A DNA stretch of 64,000 bases from Chlorocebus sabaeus. Its lineage: Eukaryota; Chordata; Mammalia; Primates; Cercopithecidae. Each line of letters begins with the position of its first letter. Within the stretch, counting starts at the first letter, position 1. Where the stretch lies: contig NC_132910.1 of assembly GCF_047675955.1 (NCBI RefSeq), positions 95,568,923-95,632,922 on the forward strand, given 5' to 3'. The notes below the pieces were generated by a model. It worked only from the letters and a program-made list of their open reading frames with translations. It ran no database searches and was not told the DNA's origin. A program made the position numbers and the translations under genes. This document shows, in pieces, positions 1-12,249 of the stretch.

Positions 1-1000
1 AAATGGCTGAATAGAAACAGCTCCAGTCTATAGCTCCCAGTGTGAGTAACGCAGAAGATGGGTGATTTCTGCATTTCCAATTGAGGTACTGGGTTCATCT
101 CACTGGGGCTTGTTGGACAGTGGGTGCAGCCCACGGAGTGTGAGCCAAACCAGGGTGGGGCATTGCCTCACCCGGGAAGTGCAAGGGGTCTGGGAATTCC
201 CTTTCCTAGCCAAAGGAAGCCGTCACAGACTGTACCTGGAAAATTGGGACACTCCCACCCAAATACTACACTTTTACAACAGTCTTAGCAAACAGCACAC
301 CAGGAGATTATATCCCATGCCTGACTCGGAGGGTCCCACACCCACGAAGCCTCACTCACTGCTAGTGCAGCTGTCTGAGATCAAACTGCAAGGCGGCAGT
401 GAGGCGGGGGGAGGGGCATCTGCCACTGCTGAGGCTTGAGTATGTAAACAAAGCGGCCAGGAAGCTCGAACTCAGTGGAGGCCACCACAGCTCAAGGAGG
501 CCTGCCTGCCTCTGTAGTCTCAATCTCTGGGGGCAGGGCATAGCTAAACAAAAGGCAGCAGAAACTTCTGCATACTTAAAAATCCTGGTCTGACAGCTTT
601 GAAAAGAGTAGTGGTTCTCCCAGCATGGAGTCTGAGATCCGAGAATGGACAGACTGCCTCCTCAAGTGGGTCCCTGACCCCCGAGTAGCCTAACTGGGAG
701 ACAGCTCCCAGTGCGGCCGACTGACACCTCATACAGCTGGGTGCCCCTCTGAGACGAAGCTTCCAGAAGAAGGATCAGGCAGCAACATTTATCATTCTGC
801 AATATTTGCTGTTCTGCAGCCTCCGCTGGTGATACCCAGGCAAACAGGGTCTGGAGTGGACCTCCAGCAAATTCCAACCAACCTGCATCTGAGGGTCCTG
901 ACAGTTAGAAGGAAAAGTAACAAACAGAAAGGACATTCACACCAAAACCCCATCTGTAAATCACCATCATCAAAGACCAAAGATAGATAAAACCACAAAG

Positions 1001-2325
1001 ATGGGGAGAAACCTGAGCAGAAAAGTTGAAAATTCTAAAACTCAGAGCACCTCTTCTCCTCCAAAGAAATGCAGCTCCTCACCAGCAGTGAAACAAAGCT
1101 GGACTGAGAATGACTTTGATGAGTTGACAGAAGTAGGTTTCAGATGATCGGTAATAACAAACTTCTTGGAGCTAAAGGAGGATATTTGAACCCATTGCAA
1201 AGAAGCTAAAAACCTTAGAAAAAGATTACATGAATGGCTAACTAGATAGAGAAGACCTTAAATGACCTAATGGAGCTGAAAACCATGGCACAAGAACTAC
1301 GTGATGCATGCATAAGCTTTAGTAGCCAATTTGATCAAGTGAAAGAAAGGGTATCAGTGATTGAAGATCAAATGAATGAAATGAAGTGAGAAGGAAACTT
1401 TAGAGAAAAAGGAGTAACAAGAAACGAACAAAACCTCCAAGAAATATGGGACTATGTGAACAGGCCAAATCAACATCTGATTGGTGTACATGAAAGTGAT
1501 GGGGAGAATGGAACCAAGTTGGAAAACACTCCAGGATATTATCCAGGAGAACTTCCCCAACCTAGCAAGGAAGGCCAACACTCAAATTCAGGAAATACAG
1601 AGAATACTATAAAGATACTCCTTGAGAAGGGCAACTCCAAGACACGTAAATGTCAGATTCACCAAAGTTGAAATGAAAGAAAAATGTTAAGGGCAGCCAA
1701 TGAGAAAGGACAGGTTATCCACAAAGGGAAGCCCATCAGACTAACAGCGGATCTCTCAGCAGAAACTCTACAAGACAGAAGAGACTGGGGGCCAATATTC
1801 AACATTCTTAAAGAAAAGAATTTTAGGCCGGGCGCGGTGGCTCAAGCCTGTAATCCCAGTACTTTGGGAGGCCGAGACGGGCGGATCACGAGGTCAGGAG
1901 ATCAAGACCATCCTGGCTAACACAGTGAAACCCCGTCTCTACTAAAAAGTACAAAAAACTAGCCGGGCGAGGTGGCGGGCGCCTGTAGTCCCAGCTACTC
2001 CGGACGCTGAGGCAGGAGAATGGCTTAAACCCGGGAGGCGGAGCTTGCAGTGAGCAGAGATCCGGCCACTGCACTCCAGCCTGGGTGACAGAGCCAGACT
2101 CCGTCTCAAAAAAAAAAAAAAAAAGAAAAGAATTTTAAACCCAGAATTTCATATCCAGCCAAACTAAACTTCAGAAGTGAAGGAGAAATAAAATACTTTA
2201 CAGACAAGCAAATGCTGAGAGATTTTGTCACCACCAGGCCTGTCTTACAAGAGCTCCTGAAGGAAGCATTAAACATGGAAAGGAACAACCGGTACCAGTC
2301 ACTGCAAAAACACAACAAATTGTAA
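1001..2325 (+). pseudogene. L1 ORF1 (RNA-binding ORF1p) remnant, interrupted by AluY
   Basis: ORF1p is the trimeric RNA-binding protein of LINE-1. The reading frame starts at the ATG at 1001 (MGRNLSRK...), in the context AAAGATGGGG typical of L1PA ORF1. It meets a TGA at 1145-1147, where the L1PA consensus has CGA, so this looks like CpG decay of an Arg codon. Coiled-coil and RRM-like stretches are still recognisable downstream in pieces (about 1456-1671 and 1684-1825). An AluY sits near the 3' end at 1826-2122, after which the C-terminal segment resumes and ends at the expected TAA at 2323-2325. It cannot encode a functional ORF1p. Confidence 0.9.
1826..2122 (+). mobile_element. AluY, Old World monkey type, inside L1 ORF1
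   Basis: A complete dimeric Alu runs from GGCCGGGCGCGGTGG to a poly(A) tail. A perfect 15-bp TSD (AAGAAAAGAATTTTA) lies at 1811-1825 and 2123-2137. The right arm reads GATCCGGCCACTGCACTCC, a variant I associate with cercopithecid AluY. The few differences from consensus indicate a relatively recent insertion. Confidence 0.96.
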
Positions 2326-2388
2326 AGACCATCAATGCTAGGAAGAAACTGCAACAACTAACAGGCAAAATAACCAGATAACATCATA

Positions 2389-5300
2389 ATGACAGGATCA
2401 AATTCACACATAACAATACTAACCTTAAATGTAAATGGGCTAAATGCTCCAATTAAAAGACACAGACTGGAAAATTGGATCAAGAGTCAAGACCCATCAG
2501 TGTGCTGTATTCAGGAGACCCATCTCACGTGCAGAGACACATATAGACTCAAAATAAAGGGATGGGGCCGGGCGCAGTGGCTCAAGCCTGTAATCCCAGC
2601 ACTTTGGGAGGCGGAGACGGGCGGATCACGAGGTCAGGAGATCAAGACCATCCTGGCTAACACGGTGAAACCCCATCTCTACTAAAAAATACAAAAAGCT
2701 AGCCAGGCGAGGTGGCGGGCGCCTGTAGTCCCAGCTACTCGGGGGGCTGAGGCAGGAGAATGGTGTAAACCCGGGAGGCGGAGCTTGCAGTGAGCTGAGA
2801 TCTGGCCACTGCACTCCAGCCCGGGTGACAGAGCGAGACTCCGTCTCAAAAAAAAAAAATAAAAAAAATAAAGGGATGGAGGAAGATCTTCCAAGCAAAT
2901 GGAAAACAAAAAGAAGCAGGGGTTGCAATTCTAGTCTCTGATAAAACAGACTTTAAACCAACAAAGTTCAAAAGAGACAAAGAAGGCCATTCCATAATGG
3001 TAAAGGGATCAATTCAACAAGAAGAGCTAACAATCCTAAATATATATGCACCCAATATAGGAGCACCCAGATTCATAAAGCAAGTCCTTAGAGACCTACA
3101 AAGACACTTAGACTCCCACAAAATAATAATAAGAAACTTTAACATGCCCTTGTCAACATCAGATAGATCAATGAGACAGAAAGTTACCAGGATATGTAGG
3201 AATTGAACTCAGCTCTGAACCAAGCTGACCTAATAGACATCTACAGAACTCTCTACCCCAAATCAACAGAATATACATTCTTCTCAGCACCACACACACT
3301 TATTCCAAAATTGACCACTTAGTTGGAGTAAAGCATTCCTCAGAAAATGTAAACAAACAGAAATTATAACAAACTGTCAGACCACAGTGCATTCAAATTA
3401 GAACTCAGGATTAAGAAACTCACTCAAAACCACACAACTACATGGAAACTGAACAATTTGCTTCTGAATGACTACTGGGTAAATAACAAAATGAAGGTAG
3501 AAATAAAGATGTTCTTTGAAACCAGTGAGAACAAAGATACAACATACCAGAATCTCTGGGACACATTTAAAGCAGTGTGTAGAGGGAAATTTAGAGCACT
3601 AAATGCTAACAAGAGAAAGCAGGAAAGATCTAAAATTGATACTCTAATATCACAATTAAAAGAACTAGAGAAGTAAGGGCAAACAAATTCAAAAACTAGC
3701 AGAAGGCAAGAAATAGCTAAGATCAGAGCAGAACTGAAGGAGGTAGAGACACGAAAAACCCTTCAAAACATCAATGAATCCAGGAGCTGGTTTTTTGAAA
3801 AGATCAACAAAATTGATAGAACACTAGCAAGACCAATAAAGCAGAAAAGAGAGAAGAATCAAATAGATGCAATAAAAAACGATAAAGGGGATATCACCAC
3901 CGATCCACAACTACCATCAGAGAATACTATAAACACCTCTACGCAAATAAACTGGAAAACCTAGAAGAAATCGATACATTCCTGGACACATACACCTTCC
4001 TAAGACTAAACCAGGGAGAAGTTAAATCCCTGAATAGACCAGTAACAGGCTCTGAAATTGAGGCAATAATTAATAGCCTACCAACCAAAAAAAGTCCAGG
4101 ACCAGACAGATTCACAGCCGAATCCTACCAGAGGTACAAAGAGGAGCTGGTACCATTCCTTCTGAAACTATTCCTATAAATAGAAAAAGAGGGAATCCTC
4201 CCTAACTCATCTTATGAGGCCAGCATCATCCTGATACCAAAGCCTGGCAGAGACACAACAAAACAGAAAACTTTAGACCAATATACCTAATGAACATCAA
4301 TGCAAAAATCCTCAATAAAATACTGACAAACTGAATCCAGCAGCACATTTAAAAGCTTATCCACCACAATCAAGTGGGCCTCATTCCTGGGATGCAAGGC
4401 TGGTTCAACATGTGCAAATCAATAAACGTAATCCATCATATAAACAGAACCAAAGACAAAAACCACATGACTATCCCAATAGATGCAGAAAAGGCCTTCA
4501 ACAAAATTCAACAGCCCTTCATGCTATAAAAACTCTTAATAAACTAGGTATTGATGGAACATATCTCAAAATCATAAGAGCTATTTATGACAAACCCACA
4601 GTCAATATCATACTGAATGGGAAAAAACTGGAAGCATTCCCTTTGAAAACTGGCACAAGACAGGGATGCCCTCTCTCACCACTCCTGTTCAACATAGTGT
4701 TGGAAGTTCTGGCCAGGGCAATCAGGCAGGAGAAAGAAATAAAGGGTATTCAATTAGGAAAAGAGGAAGTCAAATTGTCACTGCTGGCAGATGACATGAT
4801 TGTATATTTAGAAAACCCCATCATCTCAGCTCAAAATCTCCTGAAGCTTATAAGCAACTTCAGCAAAATCTCAGGACACAAAATCAATGTGCAAAAATCA
4901 CAAGCACTCCTATACACCAATAACAGACAGAGAGCCAAATATGAGTGAACTCCCATTCATAGTTGCTTCAAAGAGAATAAAATACCTAGGAATCCAACTT
5001 ACAAGGGATGTGAAGGACCTCTTCAAGGAGAACTACAAACCACTTCTCAGTGAAATAAAAGAGGACACAAACAAATGGAAGAGCATTCCATGCCCAAGGG
5101 TAGGAAGAATCAATATCGTGAAAATGGCCACACTTCCCAAGGTAATTTATAGATTCAACGCCATCCCCATCAAGCTACCAAGGACTTTTTTCACAGAATT
5201 GGAAAAAACTACTTTAAAGTTCATATGGAACCAAAAAAGAGCCCGCATAGCCAAGACAACCCTAAGCCAAAAGAACAAAGCTGGAGGCATCACGCTACCT

Positions 5301-6505
5301 GAATTCAAACTATACTACAAGGCTACAGTAACCAAAACAGCATGGTACTGGTACCAAAACAGAGATATAGACCAATGGAACAGAATAGAGCCCTAGGAAA
5401 TGATACCACACATCTAAAACCATCTGATCTTTGACAATCCCGACAAAAACAATAAATGGGGAAAGGATTCCCTATGTAATAAATGGTGCTGGGAAAACTG
5501 GTTAGCCATATGTAGAAAGATGAAACTGGATCCCTTCCTTACACCTTATACAAAAATGAATTCAAGATGGATTAGAGACTTAAATGTTAGACCTAAAACC
5601 ATAAAAATCCTAGAAGAAAACGTAGGCAATACCATTCAGGACATAGGCATGGGCAAAGACTTCATGACTAAGACACCAAAAGCAATGGCAACAAAAGCCA
5701 AAAGAGACAAATGGGATTTAATTAAACTAAAGAGCTTCTGCACAGCAAAAGAAACTACCATCAGAGTGAACAGGCAACCTACAGAATGGGAGAAAATTTT
5801 TGCAATCTACTCATCTGACAGAGTGCTAATATCCAGAATCTACAAAGAACTTAAACAAATTTACAAGAAAAAATCAAACAACCCCATCAAAAATAGGCAA
5901 AGGATATGAACAGACACCTCTCAAAAGAAGACATTTACGCAGTCAACAGACACATGATAAAATGCTCATCATCACTGGCCATCAGAGAAATGCAAATCAA
6001 AACCACAATGAGATACCATCTCACACCAAGCAGAATGGCGATCACTAAAAAGTCAAGAAACACCAGGTGCTGGAGAGGATGTGGAGAAATAGGAACACTT
6101 TTACACTGTTGGTGGGACTGTAAACTAGTTCAACCATTGTGAAAGACAGCGTGGTGATTCCTCAAGGATCTAGAACTAGAAATACCACTTGACCCAGCCA
6201 TCCCATTACTGGGTATATACCCAAAGGATTATAAATCATGCTCTATAAAGACACATGCACATGTTTGTTTATTGCGGCACTATTCACAATAGAAAACACT
6301 TGAAACCAACCCAAATGTCCATCAATGATAGACTGCATTAAGAAAATGTGGCACACATACACCATGGAATACTATGCAGCCATAAAAAGGATGAATTCTT
6401 GTCCTTTGTAGGGACATGGATGAAGGTGGAAACCATCATTCTGAGCAAACTATTGCAAGGACAGAAAACCAAACACTGCATGTTCTCACTCATAGTGGGA
6501 TTTGA
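2389..6505 (+). pseudogene. L1 ORF2 (endonuclease/reverse transcriptase) remnant, interrupted by AluY
   Basis: ORF2p supplies endonuclease and reverse transcriptase for target-primed reverse transcription. The ATG at 2389 opens MTGSNSHITILTLNVNGLN, and the endonuclease motifs LNVNGLN and CIQETH are intact up to the AluY at 2566. The frame then breaks repeatedly. The reverse-transcriptase core is open at 4412-4948, but its active-site box reads LLADDM where L1 normally has LFADDM. The thumb and C-terminal pieces are open at 4887-5396 and 5520-5909, and the cysteine-rich end (about 5906-6142) is followed by the usual stop near 6503-6505. Several frameshifts plus the Alu make it non-coding. Confidence 0.92.
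2566..2864 (+). mobile_element. AluY, Old World monkey type, inside L1 ORF2
   Basis: A second complete AluY begins GGCCGGGCGCAGTGG and ends in an A-rich tail. It is flanked by a perfect 15-bp TSD (AAAATAAAGGGATGG) at 2551-2565 and 2865-2879. It carries the same variant region, slightly decayed (GATCTGGCCACTGCACTCC). It sits only 443 bp downstream of the first AluY and is a separate insertion with its own TSD. Confidence 0.96.
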
Positions 6506-6720
6506 ACAATGAGAACACTTGAACACAGGGTGGGAAACATCACACACTGGGTCCTGTCATAGGGTTGGGGAGGGGGTGGGATAGCATTAGGAGATATACC
6601 TAATGTAAATGACAAGTTAATGGGTGCAGCATACTAACATGGCACACGTATACATATGTAATAAACCTGCATGTTGTGCACATGTACCCTATAACTTAAA
6701 GTATAATAATAATTTTTAAA

Positions 6721-7260
6721 ATGCAGGAGCAGGAGTGAGCAGGTGTGCTCAAGAACAGCAAAGTAGCCAGTGTGACCATAACTGAGTAGAAAGAGCAAAT
6801 AGAAGATGCAGTCTGTGAGGGAGTGAGAGGCCAGACCCTGTATAACCTGGTATAGTATTACACTAATTAGACTTTTACTCTGTGTGGGGTAAAGAACTCA
6901 TCACCGAGAATCTTAAGTGAAGAGATGACCTAAACTGATCTGTTTTAACAAATCACTCGTATGAAGGACGGAAACAGAAAGACCAGGTGAGGGACTAATA
7001 ATCCAAGCAAGAGATGAGAGTAACTCGGTCTAGAATAGTAGCATAGCGGTAGAAAGCAGAGATTGGATTTTGGATAAATTTTGAAATTAGAGCTAAGAAG
7101 ATTTGTTGACAGACTGGGTCTAAGAGAGAGAAATAAATCAATAATGACTCAAAAGATTTTTACCTGAACAACAAAAATGATGGAGCTGCCAATGACTAAA
7201 ATGGAAAATACAGTTTGGAAGATAGATTGGGGGGATAATCAGGAGGATCAACCTAGAATT
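6721..7260 (+). repeat. Ancient mammalian interspersed repeat, class undetermined
   Basis: The stretch around 6950-7240 (AATCCAAGCAAGAGATGAGAG, then GGATTTTGGATAAATTTTGA, then ATGGAGCTGCCAATGACT) matches, from memory, a very old and widely dispersed mammalian repeat that reads much the same but with many substitutions. I cannot name the family with confidence. There is no open frame. Confidence 0.45.
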
Positions 7261-8177
7261 ACAGATTCAATAAAACAAGACTAAACTTCAAGTCAATAGA
7301 TGTATCATGGCTAATACAGACATGATTACTCAGAAAGCCATTGAGTCCTATGGTGTGCTTGGAGTTAAGATGGCTGCTCTACAAGAAACTCACTTGCCTC
7401 AAATTCCAATGCCAATTTAATTTAGCCATAGGCATGTTGTCAATAACATAGATTATTACATGATACAGAAAATGAATAATACTCTTAGTTTTGTAAGCTA
7501 TCTTGTGCAGCTTCTTTGAATCTATTTAAAATAGAAAGCTGATACTGTTCCAGTTTACTTGCATGACAAAAAGTGATGTGCAATAGATATCTTGAATATT
7601 TAAGTATCCACAAAAGATAAATGTTCAAGTCAGCTTTAAAATGCTAGAATGATTTTCTTAGTTTCCATAGAGGAAAATATAATCTTCAATCTCTAAATAC
7701 TAATCCAGATTTTGGATTGTGCCCTTGTATATGTAATTTTTCCCTGCTTTCAGTATCAGATCTATATAAAGAGATCCTAGAAAACTGTATCCTATTAACT
7801 ATCTTAAACATGTTCTATTGTTGGGCTACATAATATTTGAACTATTTGTAATCATTTGTTTCACTATAGAACTGAAAAAAATATCACAAATGGGAATACT
7901 AAATTACTGGTAGAATTATTTGTATATAAACAATTTAAATAAGACTCCTTCATCCAAACCAAATATATTTTTCTTTTTAGCAGATATCATGGTTTTTTGG
8001 CCACACAAAAGAAGATGAGAAGATAGACTTTAACAGAAATGGAACACAAAGCACAAATTAATACAAATGTACAAGTATTTCCTAGTGCAAGGTATACCCT
8101 TTTTTAGCCATATTCTTCATGCTCTTTAATCACAATATTTATTAAATACTATAGTAATTATTGAAAAAAAGACTTTC
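7261..8177. other. Unassigned AT-rich DNA
   Basis: I see no coding frame, RNA gene or recognisable repeat in these roughly 900 bases. The composition is AT-rich and non-repetitive. Confidence 0.5.
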
Positions 8178-8490
8178 CTGCATCACTCCCCAACTCATGC
8201 TATGAGGTTAGAGTCATCTTAATACCAGAACCTGGCAGAGATGCAACAAAAAAAGAAAACTTCAGGTCAATATCCTCGATGAATATCAATGCAAAAACGC
8301 TCAACCAAATACTGGCAAACCAAACCCAGCAGCACATCATCAAGCTTATCCACCGTGATCAACCATGATCAAGTAGGCTTTGTCCCTGGGATGTAAGATT
8401 GGTTCAACATACACAAAATTAATAAATGTGATTCATAACATAAACAGAACTAAAGACAAAAATCACATGATTATCTCAATCGATGCAGAT
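8178..8490 (+). mobile_element. L1 ORF2 reverse-transcriptase fragment, sense
   Basis: This piece matches the L1 ORF2 reverse-transcriptase region on the plus strand, from about the segment reading CATGCTATGAGG to ATCGATGCAG. It contains a small internal duplication of GATCAACCATGATCAA near 8356-8371. It ends abruptly at 8490, where antisense L1 begins, and no poly(A) lies at the junction. The coding frame is broken. Confidence 0.85.
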
Positions 8491-11400
8491 TGTTAAGTTT
8501 ACGTGATTGACTTTAGAATATGTGCCATATGGCAATGAGCAAAATGTATATTCTCTTGTTTTGGGGTGGAGAGTTCCATAAATGTCTATCAGTTCCATTT
8601 GTCTACCAGTTCCAAGTGCTGAGTTCAGGTCCTGAATATCTTCATTAATTTTCTGTCTTGATGATCTGTCTAATATTGCCAGTAAGGTGTTAAAGTCGCC
8701 CACTATTGTTATTATTATTGTTTAGGAATCTCTAAGAACTTGCTTTTATGAATCCGGGTGCTCCTGTGTTGGGTATATACATAGTTAGGACAGTTAGATT
8801 TTCTTGTTGAATTGAACCTTTCATTATTATGTAGTGCTTTTGTTTGTCTCTCTTCATCTTTGTTAGTTTAAAATCTATTGTGTCAAAAACTAGAATTGCA
8901 ACATCTGCATTATTCTATTTTTCATTTGCTTGGTAGATTTTCCTTCATTCCTTTATTTTGAGCCTAGGCATGTCATTGCTTGTGAGATGGATCTCTTGAA
9001 GACAGCATACAAAATGGGTCTGGGTTCTTTATCTAGCTTGCTACTCTGTGCCTTTTAATTATATCATATAGTCCTTTTTCATTCAAAGTCAGTATTGATA
9101 TATGTGGATTTGATCCTGTCATCATGATGTTAGCTATTTTGCAGACTTGATTATACGATTGTTGTGTTGTATTGTGTCACTGGTCTGTGTACTTCAGTGT
9201 TTTTGTGTAGTGGCTTGTAATAGTCTTTTCTTTCCATATTTAGTGCCTCCTTCAGAAGCTCTTGTAAAGCAAGTCTGCTGGTAATGAATTTCCTCAGTAT
9301 TTGCTTGTCTGAAAAGAATCTTATTTCTTCTTTGCCTATGAAACTTAGTTTGGCCAGATATGAAATTCTGGGTTGGAATTTCTTTTAAGAATGTTGAATA
9401 TTGCCCACCCCAATCTCTTCTGGCTTGTAGGATTTCTACAGAGAGATTCGCTGTTAGTCTGATGGACTTCCCTTTGTAGGTGATCTGACCTTTCTCTCTA
9501 GCTGTCTTTAATATTTTTTCCTTTCATTTTGACCTTGGATAATCTGATGATTATCTGTCTTGGGGACGTTCATCTTGTTAAGTATCTTACTGGGATTTTC
9601 TGCATTTCCTGAATTTGAATGTTGGCCTCTATCTAGGTTGGAGAAGTTCTCATGGATGATATCCTGAAGTATGTTTTCCAAGTTGGTTTCATTATCCCCA
9701 TCTCTTTCAGGGACACCCATGATTCATAGATTTAATCTCTTTGCATAATTCCATGTTTCTCAGAGGTTTTGTTCATTTCTTCTCGTTTTTTTAAATATTC
9801 TTATCTGACTGTCTTGTTTCAGAAAGCCAGTCTTTGGGCTCTAAGATTCTTTCTTCTGCTTGGTCTAGTCTGCTATTAATTCTTGTAATTGCATGATGAA
9901 ATTTTTGTAGTGCATTTTTCAGCTCTATCAGGCCAGTTATATTCTTTTCTGTACTGGTTATTTTGCCTGTCACCTCCTACACTGTTTTAACGTAATTCTT
10001 AGCTTCCTTGGATTGGGCTTCGATGTACTCCTGTTTTTCAATGATCTTCATTCCTATCCGTATTCTGAATTCTATTTCTGTCACTTCATCCATCTCTACT
10101 CACTTCAGAGACCTTGCTGGAGAAGTGATGCAGTCATTTGGAGGAAATAAGGCACTCTGGCTTTTTGAGTTCTTGTGCTCATTCTTACTTATCTTTATGG
10201 ATTTGTGTTCTTTCAAACTTTGAGGTTACTGACCTCTGGATGGATTGTTTTTTATTTCATCCTATTTGATGACCTTGAGGGTTTGACTGTGGTCTAAGGT
10301 GGATTCCGCCAATTGTATTTGTTTCTGGAAGATGTTAGGGGGTCAACACTCAGCTCCCAACTTCTGAACTGTGTGCTCTAACTCTGGAAGACTTGTCTTG
10401 GTTCCTGACTTTGTTCTCTGGGCTTCTCATGTTTGGAACCCACTGCACTCTGGGGAAAGGAGGACAGGGAGTGAGTTGTGGCAGCTGTGGCAAAGTGCTC
10501 ATGAATACCAAGTTGCCTGCCTCCCTGCAGGCATTCCGCACATGGCAGAGACAATCCAGCTGGGAGTGGGGAGTCCATGGGGTCCCCTGCTGGAGAGACT
10601 GTGCAGTCACACTGGAGGTGGTATTGGCTCAGGGGCGAGGTGCTGGTGGGTGTGGGTCTGGGTGCCTTCTCTGTACCCTGCAAGCAGGAATAATCACTCA
10701 GGTTGAGGGAGGATCAACCATTCTCTACACTCACTAAGTTAGCACAATGGCAGAGTACTGGCATGGGTGAGGCTTGTTGACTCTGTGCTTGCCAAGGCCT
10801 TGTCTGCAATGTCAGTCAGCAGGGGGAATGACTGCAATGGCAGTCAGCAAGCAGTCAGCAGGGGGAGCAGACTGCACTCCCACACACTGACGGGGCAAGG
10901 AAAGCAAAACCTGTCCACGCAGACATGTACCAGCAAAGTAATGTGAGGAGTTGCCATGGGCTCCATGCAAAGCTACAGTATGGGGAGAGACTAGATGAGC
11001 TGGTGTGTGGCCATAGGGACCACCTTGCTGGAGCTCTCCACTGTTCAGACATAGTCTGCCAATGCAGAAGCTATGGTGTGGGGCCCCAAGGCACCCAAGA
11101 CTACCCTGCAAGCAGGCAATGTCTAGTTGGGGCCCGGGGAGAGGCCAGTCAACCAAGGGGCACTCAGGTTGGACCAGCCCTGTCTGATGGGCAAGACTGC
11201 CCTTCAGAAATTAGGTTGAATGGTTTCCCTAAGGCTAAAGTCTCCTACAGGAGCAAGTTGAGCCTAAAGGGGATGGCTGTCCCTGGCCATGCTCCACTAC
11301 AGAATCCCCTGTATCAAACCCTCTGGGCTGCATGTCAGCTAGCTTACCACTCCTACTATTTCTCTAAGCAGCTTTTCCTGCCAATTTGAGCATCTGTGGT

Positions 11401-11630
11401 CATCAAAGGCCCTTCTCCTACCGGTGTTCCAGAGACTTACGGTGAGAGTGAGTTGCTCCTTGCCAGTTCAACTCACTCATTCTCCTGGAGCTGTTGTGAT
11501 CCAAAAATTAGTCCCCAGTATTTAGTAGACCCACACAGGGTTCCTAACTTTCTCCTTCTTCAGCCCAGCTTCTACATCTCCCTCTACCCATTCTCAGTGC
11601 CTTCCTTCTCTCTTATCTTATTTAAAAGAG
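8491..11630 (-). mobile_element. L1 5' half, antisense (5'UTR, ORF1, endonuclease)
   Basis: On the minus strand the 5'UTR occupies about 11630-10260, ORF1 about 10250-9330 and the start of ORF2 (endonuclease domain) runs down to 8491. Broken ORF1 pieces are visible at 9791-9973 (coiled coil) and 9508-9720 (C-terminal part), and an endonuclease piece (MGDFNTLLAILDRSSRQ...) at 8476-8703. The GC-rich 5'UTR resembles older primate L1 (L1PA13-16 or L1PB). The rest of ORF2 and the 3' end are missing and a sense ORF2 fragment abuts it at 8490. Confidence 0.87.
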
Positions 11631-11896
11631 AATTGCATAAAGAAGTGATTTTAAATCTATGTTCATATGCATGCAGTGTATAAAGATGCATTTTGTATGA
11701 AAATAGCACAAAAAGGGAAGAGAAAACAATTACATGGAAGTACATTTTTGTATATTATTGAAATTAAATTGGTATTAATCCGAACTAGATTGTTAAAATT
11801 TAAGATGTTAGTAGTAATCCCCAGGGAAGCCACTAGGAATGTAACTGGACAATATATATTAAGAGAAATTATAACGAAATTTACTGGTACACTAAA

Positions 11897-12249
11897 TGTA
11901 TTAGTCCATTTTCATGCTGCTGATAAAGATATACCTGAGACTAGGAAGCAAAAGAGGTTTAATTGGACTTAGAGTTCCACATGGCTGGGAAGCCTCAGAA
12001 TCATGGTGGGAGGTGAAAGGCACTTCTTACATGCTGGTGGCAAGAGAAACTGAGGAATAAGCAAAAGTGGAAACCCCTGATAAACCCATGAGATCTTGTG
12101 AGACGTATTCACTATCACAAGAATAGCATGGGAAAGACCAGCCCCCATAATTCAATTACCACTCCTTTGGTCCCTCCCACAACACATGGGAATTCTGGGA
12201 GATAAAATTCAAGTCGATATTTGGGTGGGGACACAGCCAAACCATATCA
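11897..12249 (-). mobile_element. Solo LTR, MST-type MaLR (ERVL-MaLR)
   Basis: The 353-bp sequence is the reverse complement of an MST-family LTR, with TG...CA ends (TGTATTAG to CCATATCA). It has a perfect 5-bp TSD, CTAAA, at 11892-11896 and 12250-12254. No internal region is attached, so it is a solo LTR left by recombination between two LTRs. It interrupts the inter-ORF part of the L1M. Confidence 0.92.

Larger units (their letters stand above)
1..6718 (+). mobile_element. L1PA-type LINE-1, full-length structure, 5' edge cut by window
   Basis: The window opens inside an L1PA 5'UTR, a dozen or so bases from the expected element start. The order is 5'UTR to base 1000, ORF1 from 1001, a short inter-ORF spacer, ORF2 from 2389, then a 3'UTR ending in an AATAATAAT-rich tail near 6718. 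The 3'UTR reads ACCTAATGTAAATGAC, the older L1PA form rather than the young human L1PA2 form. Two AluY copies lie inside it. Both ORFs are broken, so it is a dead copy. The matching TSD cannot be seen because the 5' flank is outside the window. Confidence 0.95.

Noticed and set aside
1886..2928. Minus-strand frames encoding peptides such as GLDLLTS and SCLSPPSSWDYR
   Set aside because: These are the familiar translations of inverted Alu sequence and not real proteins.
4412..5396. Reverse-transcriptase-like open frames that might suggest a live retroelement or bacterial-type retron
   Set aside because: They are pieces of a broken L1 ORF2 with frameshifts on both sides, and the Alu-interrupted upstream part rules out a functional product.
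10371..10737. Overlapping plus- and minus-strand open frames of 100-114 codons
   Set aside because: They lie in the GC-rich 5'UTR of an antisense L1, have no recognisable domain and overlap each other in several frames. They are chance frames in GC-rich DNA.
10812..11389. Open frames of 114 and 154 codons on opposite strands
   Set aside because: Same antisense L1 5'UTR; no domain, no conserved start context. Treated as chance.
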